A stretch of DNA of 64,000 nucleotides from Polaribacter sp. Hel1_33_78 (lineage in GTDB: Bacteria; Bacteroidota; Bacteroidia; Flavobacteriales; Flavobacteriaceae): assembly GCF_900106075.1 (NCBI RefSeq), contig NZ_LT629794.1, positions 496,001-560,000 of the forward strand. Direction: 5' to 3'. Positions 24,945-33,960 of this stretch are shown here, piece by piece. Positions within the stretch are counted from its first letter, which is position 1, and every line of letters begins with the position of its first letter. The position numbers were made by a program, and so were the translations under genes. The notes beneath the pieces are model-generated. The model did not search any database and had not been told where the DNA came from. It saw only the letters and a list, made by a program, of their open reading frames with translations.

Positions 24945-25333
24945 AATTAAAGTAATAAGTTCTTTGGTAATATTAAAATATAGATTTTAGGGATAGCAGT
25001 ATCCTCAAAATCTTGGAGTTATCCAAAAGTGTTTTAAGTCTTGTGTTGCAGAGTTTTCTAGCATTAGTTACTCAAGATTGCAAGTAGCCTTAAACTACAT
25101 TTGATATCTTCAAGGGAATCGAGATATTTCGGTGTCTCGATTTCCTTATAAAGAATTGACTTTTGTCTTCCGAAAGGTAAGCAAAGTCATTATGACGCGA
25201 TTGACATTGCATTAGGACGACCATATGTTGTTTTAGAGTTTTAGAAATAAAACTTTTTAATGCGTTGAACAGGATTAAGTAATACTAGTTGCATCATAAG
25301 AAACTGGGAGTTTCGGCTTCCAGTTTCATTTTT
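24945..25333 (+). ncRNA. Structured ncRNA, tandem copy 4 (most divergent)
   Basis: Same layout with more substitutions. The 5' hairpin (24982-25013) pairs AGATTTT with AAAATCT. The mid-RNA hairpin reads CTTCC-GAAA-GG where the other copies read CTGCT-GGAA-GG, swapping one GNRA tetraloop for another while the closing pairs are kept. The terminator (25301-25326) has a shorter T run (five T). Confidence 0.8.
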
Positions 25334-25441
25334 ATAATTAAGTGCTAAAGATAAAATAGAAATAATTTCAAGAATTTATCAATTGGGGGATTGATTTGAT
25401 TTGGGTCTTGTATAAATAAACTAATTTTTATACTGATCCAG

Positions 25442-25475
25442 AAACTGGAAAAACATGTTTTTTCCAGTTTTTTTT
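25442..25475. terminator. Rho-independent terminator hairpin downstream of the ncRNA array
   Basis: AAACTGGAAAAA and TTTTTTCCAGTTT flank a CATG loop and are followed by a T run. The stem repeats the AAACTGG/CCAGTTT ends of the ncRNA terminators, so it may be a remnant of a further unit or a backup terminator. Confidence 0.65.
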
Positions 25476-25795
25476 ATGTGTTTAAGTTACCGTTTTTTTG
25501 AAATAAGTAAGGAGGCCATTCAGCTCGTTAATCATTAGATTGTAATTAGTAAAAAGTGTTTATTTTGATGATATTTAATTTATAAACGGCCAGTATTTCC
25601 TTAATAGGAAAACTTTTATTGATGGTTATAAATCATAATTATTTTCAAATTACTTCCGTTCAGTATTCGCTCAAAACGAACACTTTTTGGTTAACGACCA
25701 TCTCGTCTATTTTGGCAACCAAGTATAGTGCTATTTTCAATGTATAGATTCTCTAGTAGTTGGCTGCGACCCGCTAAGTTCTATCTTGTAGTTTT
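25476..25795. other. Intergenic region without recognised gene
   Basis: This is AT-rich sequence between the array and the convergent regulator gene. I see no reading frame, operator or clear hairpin in it. Confidence 0.4.
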
Positions 25796-26866
25796 TTACC
25801 CAAATTGAGCAATCTCGTCTATGTTTTTTTTGTCTATAATTATGATCTCTCTGTGTGGACCAATAATCACTAATCCTTCATCTTTAAAATCTGTAAGCAT
25901 TCTAATAGCGGTCTCGTTGGCAGTGCCAATAAGACCCGCTAAATCTTCTCTTGAAATATGGATTCCTTTAGTTTCGGGACTAGTATGTGGCTCATTAGAA
26001 TGCAACTGTAATAGTACTTTTGCTAATCGTTGTTTCACTGAAGCAAAAGCCATACTTACCAATTTTTCTTGAAGTTCAATAAGATCGTTGGATATCATAG
26101 TAATAAATTTATTCGAAATTAACTTATCACCATATAATAACGTTGTAAAATCTGTCTTAGGAATTTCAATGATCTCTGCATCTTCTATAACTGATGCAGT
26201 ATCTCTATAGATACCTTTATCAGCAATCAATGATAATTGACCAATAAATTGACCAGGTCCACTTATACCTGTAACCAGGCATTTACCTGATTCCGTGGTT
26301 TTATAGGTTTTTATAGCGCCACTTTGCACAAAATAAAGTTTATGGGCTGGGTAACCTTCCATAAAAATAAAGTCTTTTCGTTTATATAATCTTACATTAC
26401 GGTCCTTGGAAAGCTCCTTCATTCCCTGGTAAGATGATACTTCATCAAAAAATTGATTGACCCCTTTAAGATCTTTTGAGAATTCTTTTTTTAAAAGCTG
26501 ATGTTTTTTAAGTCTAGTAGCAATAGCATCTAACAATTCGTTTTCTTCAAAGGGTTTGGTAAGGTAATCATCAGCACCTAGGTTCATTCCTTTTCTAACA
26601 TCTATTTTTTCAGTTTTTGCGGTAAGAAATATAAAAGGAGTACTGGCTGTTTGTTGGTTTTTATGTAAGTTTTCTAAGACGTCATATCCGTTAAGTTCTG
26701 GCATCATAATATCACAGATAATAATATCGGGTTTTTCTAGCTTAGCTATTTGGACTCCTTTTTTTCCATTTTCAGCGGTGCAAACTTTGTAGTTTGCCAA
26801 CTCTAAAATATCTGCAGTATTCTCGCGAACATCTAAGTTGTCTTCTATGATTAGTATCTTTTTCAT
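25796..26866 (-). CDS. Response regulator: receiver domain fused to a CRP/FNR-type DNA-binding protein
   Basis: About 356 aa from ATG 26866 (MKKILIIEDNLDVRENT); an ATG at 26881 overlaps the kinase gene. Receiver residues are EDN, Asp52 in IIICDIMMPELNG, and Lys in DDYLTKPF. A linker leads to a cyclic-nucleotide-binding-like beta-roll (FIFMEGYPAHKLYFVQSGAI, FIGQLSLIA) and a CRP winged helix with ISREDLAGLIGTANETAIRMLTDF. The recognition helix keeps the E-x3-R pair that CRP/FNR proteins use to read TGA half-sites, compatible with TGAY-N4-RTCA. It is encoded 4 bp after the kinase gene. Confidence 0.9.
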   Translation of the reverse strand: MKKILIIEDNLDVRENTADILELANYKVCTAENGKKGVQIAKLEKPDIIICDIMMPELNGYDVLENLHKNQQTASTPFIFLTAKTEKIDVRKGMNLGADDYLTKPFEENELLDAIATRLKKHQLLKKEFSKDLKGVNQFFDEVSSYQGMKELSKDRNVRLYKRKDFIFMEGYPAHKLYFVQSGAIKTYKTTESGKCLVTGISGPGQFIGQLSLIADKGIYRDTASVIEDAEIIEIPKTDFTTLLYGDKLISNKFITMISNDLIELQEKLVSMAFASVKQRLAKVLLQLHSNEPHTSPETKGIHISREDLAGLIGTANETAIRMLTDFKDEGLVIIGPHREIIIIDKKNIDEIAQFG

Positions 26867-26870
26867 TAGT

Positions 26871-29588
26871 TTATTTTTCATTAGGTTTTGGCCACTTCAC
26901 TTTAAAAGTACTGCCGTTGTTCATCTGGCTCTTAAAATCAATAGTGCCATTCATAAGTTCTACATATTGCTTTACGATATTAAGACCAATCCCCGTACCT
27001 TCAATATTGTGTGTGTTTCTAGCTCTAAAAAAACGTTCGAATAATTGTTTTTGTTCCTCCTTTGGAATGCCAATACCTTGATCTTTTATTTCTATAGAAA
27101 CATGCGTGCTATTTTCTTTAATTTTAAAATTAATCTGACTATCTTCTGGGGAATATTTAATTGAATTAGACAACAAATTTAGCAAGATATGGCGAACTAG
27201 TTTTGGGTCAAGTTTAATGAATACTTTACTTTCTAGGGATGAGAAAATAATATTTTGACCGACTTTTGTTGTAATTTTTATTTCTTCAATTAGTTTTTTA
27301 GAAAAGTCAATTAAATCAAATAATTCTCCATGGACTGTAATATTTCCTTCTTCCAATTTACTAAGCGACAAGAAATCATTTAGAATGACTACCAGGTTTT
27401 TTACATTTTTCTTGATTTTTCCAACATATTTTTCGCGTTTTTCTTCCTTGCCAGGTTCGTTTTGTTTATCAATAAGAATTGCAGAGGTATTTATAGCACT
27501 TAGTGGAGTTCTAAATTCGTGCGACGCCATGGAAATGAAACATGATTTCAGCTCATTAAGTTGTTGTTCTTTCTTTAAGGCATTTTGGACTTTAAGTTCA
27601 ATTTTCTTTTGAAAAGTAATATCATTGTATACAAATAACGCGCTTGAAATAGTATCATTTTCATCCAATAAAGGCTTTGTATTCACAGAGAAATGTTTTT
27701 TTTTGTATTTTATTTCGAAGCGAAGGTGTTTACCATTTATGGTCTCTCTGATTTGGACTTTAATCTTTTTCTTTTGTTTTTCGGAAACGATACTAACGTC
27801 ATCGACAAACATACCTTCAGAAATGAATTTATTTAATTTTAATTGAGATATAGCTTCCCCTTCTTTCAGTAGTATTTCCGAGTTTATACTAAATACGATA
27901 ATAAATCCATTAGGAAAGTTCTTGGCAATAGCTGTAGATAAGGATTTACTAACAAGTGCAATTTTTTCAGCTACTTGTGTTTCTTGTATCTGATCTTTTA
28001 GGTTTAAATTTGAAGTAACAAGTTGTTCTTTGGCAACCTTTATCTCTTTTGAACTCTTTTGTACTTTTTTCTCTAATATTTCGGAGTAAATTTTTAGTTT
28101 TCGCTTACTCTCTTCCAGTTCTTTTTCATTTTTTTTTTCTACGGTAACATCTCTTATTATGGTAAGCAGTTTTTTTGCATTCATGGGCACTATGCGCGCT
28201 TCATAAAAGATTGTCCTCTCAAGCTCTTCAATTGTGTATTCAACCATTTCTACTTGCTTATTTTTTAGAACGCGCAATTGCGCTTGATGAAAGAGTTTAT
28301 GCACCTTTGCTGGGAGAATTTCTTTCATGTTATTTCCAATAACTTTATTTTTAGAAGTTAATAGCTTTGTAGGATCTGGTGCGTGGAAATCTAAAAATGT
28401 TCCCTCATTATCCTGAACAAATATCATATCTGGAATAGCACGGAGTAAGGCAGCATTCTTATCAATTTGTTCTTTTAATTTTTTTTGATTGTAAGTTTGC
28501 TCCGTAATATCTATTCCGGAACTAACAATACTTATAATATTTTTGTTAGCATCCCTTAAAATTCCGTTTCGCCATTGAATGAGCCTTTCTTCATTTTCAA
28601 CCAAGATTATATTTTCATAGGTGTCTGGAGGCACAGTTTCGCCCTTTATTACTTGGTCAAATAATGTTGATAATTGCTTTCTGTTGTGTTTTGGTATAAA
28701 ACTATTAAACCAGTCTTTACCAATGATTTCTGAATCTAAAACTTTTAACACTTCACGCGCTTTCCGATTAGCAAATTCAATTTTATGATTTGCATTGATA
28801 ACTAAAAAAATTGAAGATGCAGTATCCATATAATTAAAGAGTAAATTCTTCTCCTTTTTTATAGTAATCTCAGCTTTCTTAATTTCGGTAATATCTTTTA
28901 CTGTTCCAGAAATTTGTATGGGTTTACTTGCACTATCAAATTCCATTTTGCCTTTCGCTCTTATGAATCTTATGGTGCCATCTGGCCTTAAAATTCTGTT
29001 TTCATAGAGGTAAGGTGTTTTATTTTCAATAGCATAGTTCATAGTTTTTCTGGCGAGTTCCCTATCATCTGGGTGAAGAAATAATACTGCTGTTCGAGCG
29101 TTTAGGTTATTATCTCCAGGAGATAGTCCGCAAATTTTGTATAACTCATCAGACCAGTGTTGCTCATCTGTATCAAAAATCCAGTGCCAAGTGCCTATAT
29201 TACCATCACTTTCTATATTCAATAAATTGTTTCGGTTTATTTTATGAGTCGATTGAAATATCAAATTATCTGCAATGTTTGTAATATAAAAAGCAGCTTC
29301 AGCAATATCATTATCATGTATAGTTTGCACCCGAAGGTCAACTAAAGCTTTTAAGCCATTTTTTTTATGAATCCAAATACCCTTATAATTTCCTTCTTTA
29401 TAATTTATAGCAGGAAATAAAGCATCTAATTTTAGGCCAATTAATGCTGCTTTTTCAAAAGCGAAAAAATCGCAAGCCACTTTATTTACTTGTATAATAG
29501 TTTTGTATTTATCGATTACAAGTATCGCTTGAGAGGAAGCGTCAAAAATTTGTTGAAGTAGTGCTGTATGTTTTTGATGTTTGTTCAT
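26871..29588 (-). CDS. Soluble multi-PAS sensor histidine kinase
   Basis: 905 aa with no membrane helix, so it is cytoplasmic. It has about four to five PAS modules (starts near residues 14, 130, 250, 375 and 545), including a PAS_3-type WHWIFDTDEQHWSDELYKIC and ITEQ/ITEIKKAE linkers, then a coiled coil (about 490-545). The kinase core has the H-box FISMASHEFRTPLS (His690), N-box LLNLLSNSIKYSP, G1 DQGIGIP and G2 GTGIGLNIV. It should phosphorylate the adjacent receiver-CRP protein. Soluble PAS arrays often sense redox, oxygen or small ligands; I cannot identify a cofactor. Confidence 0.92.
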   Translation of the reverse strand: MNKHQKHTALLQQIFDASSQAILVIDKYKTIIQVNKVACDFFAFEKAALIGLKLDALFPAINYKEGNYKGIWIHKKNGLKALVDLRVQTIHDNDIAEAAFYITNIADNLIFQSTHKINRNNLLNIESDGNIGTWHWIFDTDEQHWSDELYKICGLSPGDNNLNARTAVLFLHPDDRELARKTMNYAIENKTPYLYENRILRPDGTIRFIRAKGKMEFDSASKPIQISGTVKDITEIKKAEITIKKEKNLLFNYMDTASSIFLVINANHKIEFANRKAREVLKVLDSEIIGKDWFNSFIPKHNRKQLSTLFDQVIKGETVPPDTYENIILVENEERLIQWRNGILRDANKNIISIVSSGIDITEQTYNQKKLKEQIDKNAALLRAIPDMIFVQDNEGTFLDFHAPDPTKLLTSKNKVIGNNMKEILPAKVHKLFHQAQLRVLKNKQVEMVEYTIEELERTIFYEARIVPMNAKKLLTIIRDVTVEKKNEKELEESKRKLKIYSEILEKKVQKSSKEIKVAKEQLVTSNLNLKDQIQETQVAEKIALVSKSLSTAIAKNFPNGFIIVFSINSEILLKEGEAISQLKLNKFISEGMFVDDVSIVSEKQKKKIKVQIRETINGKHLRFEIKYKKKHFSVNTKPLLDENDTISSALFVYNDITFQKKIELKVQNALKKEQQLNELKSCFISMASHEFRTPLSAINTSAILIDKQNEPGKEEKREKYVGKIKKNVKNLVVILNDFLSLSKLEEGNITVHGELFDLIDFSKKLIEEIKITTKVGQNIIFSSLESKVFIKLDPKLVRHILLNLLSNSIKYSPEDSQINFKIKENSTHVSIEIKDQGIGIPKEEQKQLFERFFRARNTHNIEGTGIGLNIVKQYVELMNGTIDFKSQMNNGSTFKVKWPKPNEK

Positions 29589-30012
29589 ACTTGTATTTAG
29601 CTTTCAATGCAATTAGTAGTATTAAATAGAAAGAAAAACGAATATGATTTAACTTCATAGATATACATTTCCAAAAATACAAAGGTGAGCTAGCTTTAAA
29701 AATGATATTTCTCATAAAAACTTCGGTTAAAAACAAATGATTTGACTCATGCAAAGGAGTCTTAAAATTCAACAAATATCAAATAGAGATGATGTAGTTC
29801 TTATATTTTTTATTTCACTAGAAATACAATTGATTTTTAATTGCGCTCCACTAGAAAAGGGGTTAGTGCATTTGTTAACATAGTTGGTTTATCAGCATGA
29901 ATTTGCTAGATAAGACAAACGAATAAATTCTATTATTGAAGAAATTAGCGAGAAATTTAATTGCAATTTGTAAGCTAGTAATCCAAGGCTATTATGATTG
30001 AATTAAGTAAGA
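29589..30012. other. Intergenic region, promoter area of the kinase gene
   Basis: This divergent gap lies between the kinase gene and the 30084 gene. A 77-codon minus-strand frame (29542-29775) overlaps the kinase start and has no family features; I reject it. No TGAY-N4-RTCA site faces the kinase gene, so the two-component genes do not obviously self-regulate. Confidence 0.4.
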
Positions 30013-30055
30013 TGATACAGATCATTTTATATGTTTCAGCTGCTGGTTAATTTTG
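30013..30055 (+). promoter_or_regulatory. TGAY-N4-RTCA operator and -7 element, PepSY-like gene
   Basis: TGATACAGATCA (30013-30024), 23 nt, then TAATTTTG (30048-30055), a full TANNTTTG match. Confidence 0.78.
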
Positions 30056-30083
30056 AGTATTATTAATTCTTAACAATCATATT

Positions 30084-30584
30084 ATGAAAAATTTATTCCT
30101 TATTTTTTTCCTTTTTGGATTAACAGTACCCATATTTTCTCAAATAATCGAACTAGACGAAGTCATTATTCATCCTGTTAAATACAAATATCTTTTTGCA
30201 GTTGTAGACGAAGATTCTGATGCCAATGTAAAGAAACTAGAAGTTGAAGTTTCAAATTTTGATGTTACAAAGCAAGAGTATTACAGCGATGAATATGATG
30301 GCTATAATGTGTCTTTTTACATCCCTGAAGGTTATGCGGTAGCTGTCTATGACAAAGACGGAAATATACTTAAAACCATTGAGCGTTATAAAAATGTAAA
30401 ATTACCTATTTCAGTGAGTAGAGCTTTAGTAAAAAGATTTCCTCGATGGAAAGTAGAAAAAGATATTTATACGGTAAATTTTAACCAAAAGAAATGGGAT
30501 GCCAAGAAAATATATAAATTAAAATTAACAAATGGTGAAAAGACAATTAGAGTAAAATCAGATGAAAAAGGTAATTTCTTGTAG
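30084..30584 (+). CDS. Exported PepSY-like protein
   Basis: 166 aa. The signal peptide MKNLFLIFFLFGLTVPIFSQ is followed by YLFAVVDEDSDANVKKLEVE and a C-terminal module LPISVSRALVKRFPRWKVEK, continuing YTVNFNQKKWDAKKIYKLKL and IRVKSDEKGNFL. This resembles the PepSY-like (formerly DUF2874) fold of Bacteroidota periplasmic proteins: 'lP..v..a....p.w.v' then 'Y.v.....g......d..G.'. Function is unknown. It is a single-gene unit with a regulon-type promoter and a strong terminator. Confidence 0.65.
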   Translation: MKNLFLIFFLFGLTVPIFSQIIELDEVIIHPVKYKYLFAVVDEDSDANVKKLEVEVSNFDVTKQEYYSDEYDGYNVSFYIPEGYAVAVYDKDGNILKTIERYKNVKLPISVSRALVKRFPRWKVEKDIYTVNFNQKKWDAKKIYKLKLTNGEKTIRVKSDEKGNFL

Positions 30585-30641
30585 CAGTTTAATAATTTAT
30601 ACAAAACGATTATAGAAGGCTGTTTAAAAACAATATTTAAT

Positions 30642-30690
30642 AAATTAAGGGTTTTAAGGTGTTGACTTTAAAACCCTTAATTTCTATTTT
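30642..30690. terminator. Terminator between convergent PepSY-like and Ca2+-ATPase genes
   Basis: AAATTAAGGGTTTTAA pairs with TTTAAAACCCTTAATTT around a short loop, with T-rich sequence on the right. It could work in both directions. Confidence 0.8.
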
Positions 30691-30719
30691 TAATAGAAGT
30701 TAATTAGCTAAGTAAAACG

Positions 30720-33380
30720 TTAAAAAGTGCCACCATTTCTTTTAATTATTTGTGCTAAAGCTAACGACCCAAATGCAAAGACCAATACCCATCCCAATTG
30801 ATCCCAAGATAAACTAGTAAGGAAAAGAGCCTCGGCAATCGCCGGAATGCGATATGCACCTGCGGTAATAACTAATGATATTGCAATAGAACCCCATACC
30901 CAAGGGTTTTTAATAACTTCATTATTAAAGAAGGTTACTTTGTTTTTAGCCATGTTTAATACATTAAACAATTGAGCCAGTACCAAGGTGTAAAAGGCCA
31001 TATTGTTTATTTTAATGGGTGATAATTGTAATGTAAAATGCGCATAGGCTGTAATTCCTACTACAGCCGCGGTAATACATAATCCGTAAACAATAGTGGA
31101 AGACCAAAGCTGAGGTGTCATAATAGGCTCATTAGGTTTTCTAGGCGCACGTTTCATAATATCAACTTCTCCTTTGCCCATGCCCAATGCTAATGCAGGA
31201 AATATATCTGTAACAAGATTCAAAAATAAAATTTGTAATGGCAGTAAAGGTGCTGGTAAAGCAAGTAATGCCGCAATACCCACGGACACTACCTCTGCAA
31301 GATTACAAGATAATAGGTAAACTACAAATTGACGAATATGATCAAAAATGGCGCGCCCTTGCTTTATGGCTAATTCCATAGCGGTGAACTTATCATTTTT
31401 TAAAATGATATCTGCGGCTTCTCTGGCAGCTTGTGTTCCTCTAATACCCATGGCAATGCCAATATCTGCTTTTCGTAACGCAGGTATATCATTTATACCG
31501 TCTCCAAACATACTTACCGTATTCGCGTTTTCCTGATAAAATTGTACTAATTTCAATTTTTGTTCTGGTGATACTCTGGCAAAAACAGCAGCATTTAATA
31601 CTTTTTCTTTCATATCAGCATCAAATCCTTCTTCAAATTTTAAGTCTCGTCCGTGAATAACTCCGATAGTTTCAAAGTGATTAGTAAATAAACCTACATC
31701 TTCAGCTATTTTTCTTGCGGTACCTGCATGATCTCCAGTCATCATAACAACTTTAATTCCGGCATTCTTATAAACTTGTATTGTAGCCTTTATATCATCT
31801 CTAGCGGCATCTAAAAACCCAATAATTCCTATAAAGGTGAGTTTAGATAACAACGCTTCTTTTTTTGGTTTTATGGCAAGGTCTTTATATGCAAACGCCA
31901 AAACCCTTAGACCCTGCGAGGCTAATTTATCAACACTATGAAACCAAGCCTCTTTATCTTCAAATTTCTTTTGTTCATTTCCAATTAAGATTTTGTCACA
32001 ATATGGTAGTATGCTTTCAAAGGCTCCTTTAACAAAGACATTAAAATGTTTGTTGCCATTTTTATTCAGCGTAACCATCAATTTTCTTTGGGCATCAAAA
32101 GGAATCTCCATGGCCTCAGGAAACTTTTCTTTAATGGATTTTATATCAAATTTTAATTTTTCAGCAAACTGAATAAGTGCTACTTCAACACTATCTCCCC
32201 GAATTTGCTCTGAATCTAAGCGTACATTGTTACATAAGATACTTACCATCATCATTTTATTGAATGCATATTGATCTCGTAAATTATCAAAGTATAGATT
32301 GTTTTTGTTGTGAACAGCCGCTATGGTTTCTCCTTCAAAGGCGAGTGTATGCACTTGCATTTTATCTTCGGTGAGGGTTCCTGTTTTGTCTGTACAAATA
32401 ATATTTGTTGCACCCAGCGTTTCTACAGCCTCCATCTTTTTAATAATTACCTGTTTTTTTGATAATTTTAGCATCCCTCTAGCCAAGGCAATTGTTGCAA
32501 CTATTGGCAGTCCTTCTGGTATCGCCGCAACAGCCAATGCTATAGCTGTTTTAAGAATGATAAGCAGCGCTATACCTCTAAGGTATCCTGTAAGAATGAT
32601 AAGAATTGCAAAAATTAATGTGAGCCAAATAAGCCATTTGCTTAAGGCGTTTAATTTTTTTTCTAAAGGTGTGCGTTGCTCATCAATGTCAAGCCCCATT
32701 TTTTGAATTTTACCGAGCTGCGTTTCGAATCCAGTATGCACAACAATTGCTTTGGCACTTCCTTGAACTACTGAAGTTCCTTTAAACAGCATATTAGTTC
32801 TTTCGGGTAGTATGGTGTTTTCGGGTAAGCGCCTTACTTCTTTCTGAATAGCATTGCTTTCTCCTGTTAGGGATGCTTCTTTTATTAATAAATTATCGCT
32901 TGTGATTAATCGAGCATCTGCTGTGATAACATCACCTTTTTCTATTAAAATGATATCTCCCGGGACTAGGAATGTAGATTTTATGGTTTTTATTTTTCCA
33001 TCGCGCAGCACATTACAATCTGTGGAAGCCATTTTTTGAAGTGCTTCTAGAGAGCGTATTCCTTTTAACTCCATTACAAAACCTATGATAATGGTAATGA
33101 AGATAACCGCGAGTATCGCAATACACTCTGGCCAATCGTCTGTAAATAAAAAAGTAAAAAGAGCAGCAAGTGATAAAATTAAAATAATTGGATCAATAAA
33201 TTGATCAAGTAGAATGTGCCAAGTTGGTTTTTTATTCGAGACAGTAATATCATTTTTTCCAAATTCATTTATAAGAAACCCCGCATTCTCTTGTATTAAA
33301 CCCTTGTCAATAGAGCTGTTTAGCCTTTTTACGAGGGTTTTTAGGTCTAAAGCAAAAGGATGTGCAATTATTTCTGGCAT
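30720..33380 (-). CDS. Calcium-type P-type ATPase
   Basis: About 886 aa from ATG 33380; an upstream TTG at 33404 is less likely. It has the P2-ATPase layout: N-terminal cation_ATPase_N, M1-M2, actuator TGES in ASLTGESNAI, M4 with PEGLPIVATIALARG, phosphorylation Asp331 in CTDKTGTLT, the nucleotide domain, MTGDHAGTA, and FGDGINDIPALRKADIGIAM. M6 has NLVTDIFPALALGMG, like the calcium site of SERCA-type pumps. It would export Ca2+ (or a related cation) across the inner membrane. It follows hsp20 in the same direction across an 18-bp inverted repeat. Confidence 0.9.
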   Translation of the reverse strand: MPEIIAHPFALDLKTLVKRLNSSIDKGLIQENAGFLINEFGKNDITVSNKKPTWHILLDQFIDPIILILSLAALFTFLFTDDWPECIAILAVIFITIIIGFVMELKGIRSLEALQKMASTDCNVLRDGKIKTIKSTFLVPGDIILIEKGDVITADARLITSDNLLIKEASLTGESNAIQKEVRRLPENTILPERTNMLFKGTSVVQGSAKAIVVHTGFETQLGKIQKMGLDIDEQRTPLEKKLNALSKWLIWLTLIFAILIILTGYLRGIALLIILKTAIALAVAAIPEGLPIVATIALARGMLKLSKKQVIIKKMEAVETLGATNIICTDKTGTLTEDKMQVHTLAFEGETIAAVHNKNNLYFDNLRDQYAFNKMMMVSILCNNVRLDSEQIRGDSVEVALIQFAEKLKFDIKSIKEKFPEAMEIPFDAQRKLMVTLNKNGNKHFNVFVKGAFESILPYCDKILIGNEQKKFEDKEAWFHSVDKLASQGLRVLAFAYKDLAIKPKKEALLSKLTFIGIIGFLDAARDDIKATIQVYKNAGIKVVMMTGDHAGTARKIAEDVGLFTNHFETIGVIHGRDLKFEEGFDADMKEKVLNAAVFARVSPEQKLKLVQFYQENANTVSMFGDGINDIPALRKADIGIAMGIRGTQAAREAADIILKNDKFTAMELAIKQGRAIFDHIRQFVVYLLSCNLAEVVSVGIAALLALPAPLLPLQILFLNLVTDIFPALALGMGKGEVDIMKRAPRKPNEPIMTPQLWSSTIVYGLCITAAVVGITAYAHFTLQLSPIKINNMAFYTLVLAQLFNVLNMAKNKVTFFNNEVIKNPWVWGSIAISLVITAGAYRIPAIAEALFLTSLSWDQLGWVLVFAFGSLALAQIIKRNGGTF

Positions 33381-33406
33381 CGTAGTTTGTTTAAAGATGT
33401 GCAAAT

Positions 33407-33462
33407 CAACAACCCTCTTACCCTATCTTTTGAATTTAAAAATAAGGGTAAGAGGGTTGTTG
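33407..33462 (-). other. Perfect 18-bp inverted repeat between hsp20 and the Ca2+-ATPase gene
   Basis: CAACAACCCTCTTACCCT (33407-33424) and its exact complement (33445-33462) flank a 20-nt AT-rich loop. On the minus strand no T run follows, so it is not a standard terminator. It may stabilise or cleave the hsp20 transcript or reduce read-through into the ATPase gene. Confidence 0.7.
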
Positions 33463-33489
33463 TAGTTGAAATACTGCGGAAGTTTGCCG

Positions 33490-33924
33490 CTACATAACTT
33501 CAATTAATTTTGGTTCATGCGCTTTGGCTTCTTCTTTTTTAGTAAGTTTGAAGCTAAGGATACCATCTTTATACCTTGCTTTTATACCTTCATCTATTAC
33601 AGAATCTGGCAATTGCAATCTTTTTTCAAAAGAATTATAGCTAAACTCTTTACGAGTATAGTTTTCTTCTTTTTCTTCTTTTGAATCTGATTTTTCTGCT
33701 GAAATATTTAAGCAGTCATCATCAATAGTAACTTCAAAGTCTTTCTTTGCGAAGCCTGGCGCTGCCAGTTCAACTTCAAAGGCTTCATCCGTTTCCTTAA
33801 CATTCAAAGCGGGCTCATCCATTTTCTTTTTCCATAAACGGTTTTCAAAAAAATCGTCAGTATCAAAAAAGTCTGATGTAATTAAATTTCCCCAAGGTTT
33901 TCTTTTAAATTTTACGAGTGACAT
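33490..33924 (-). CDS. Hsp20-family small heat-shock protein
   Basis: 144 aa. The alpha-crystallin domain (about residues 35-130) has ALNVKETDEAFEVELAAPGFAKKDFEVTI, the EEKEENYTRKEFSYNSFEKRLQLP loop and the A-x-x-x-x-G-I-L motif in ARYKDGILSFKLTK. It would act as an ATP-independent holdase in the cytoplasm. It is transcribed from a regulon-type promoter (33961-34003) with a leader of about 30 nt. Hsp20 genes are classic members of low-oxygen and envelope-stress regulons. Confidence 0.95.
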   Translation of the reverse strand: MSLVKFKRKPWGNLITSDFFDTDDFFENRLWKKKMDEPALNVKETDEAFEVELAAPGFAKKDFEVTIDDDCLNISAEKSDSKEEKEENYTRKEFSYNSFEKRLQLPDSVIDEGIKARYKDGILSFKLTKKEEAKAHEPKLIEVM

Positions 33925-33960
33925 AGTTTTATGGTATTAAGTTAAACAATATTCATACGG

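Larger units (their letters stand above)
23452..25333 (+). repeat. Four tandem ~480-bp units, each a complete ncRNA transcription unit
   Basis: Four nearly identical units begin with operators at 23456, 23935, 24416 and 24896 (spacing 479-481 bp). Each contains a TGAY-N4-RTCA operator, TACATTAG 23 nt downstream, about 390 nt without any usable reading frame, and a GNRA/UUCG-rich structured region ending in a Rho-independent terminator. The spacer between units is short and AT-rich. Copy-specific differences preserve pairing, so the units are not merely recent junk duplications. Confidence 0.88.

Noticed and set aside
23452..25333. CRISPR array
   Set aside because: The repeats are about 480 bp, nearly continuous and without spacers; no cas genes are present.
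23505..25333. tmRNA, RNase P RNA or 6S RNA
   Set aside because: Length is similar, but no tRNA-like ends, no tag frame and none of the conserved RNase P core sequences are visible, and these RNAs are normally single-copy.
25381..25475. Fifth copy of the ncRNA unit
   Set aside because: TGATTTGGGTCT and a similar terminator stem are present, but the -7 element at 23 nt and the body of the RNA are missing; at best it is a remnant.
29542..29775. 77-codon open frame overlapping the kinase start
   Set aside because: It overlaps the kinase 5' end in another frame and begins at a weak start without family features.
32323..32706. 127-codon open frame antisense to the Ca2+-ATPase
   Set aside because: It covers the DKTGTLT and M4 region of the ATPase on the opposite strand and has no independent features.
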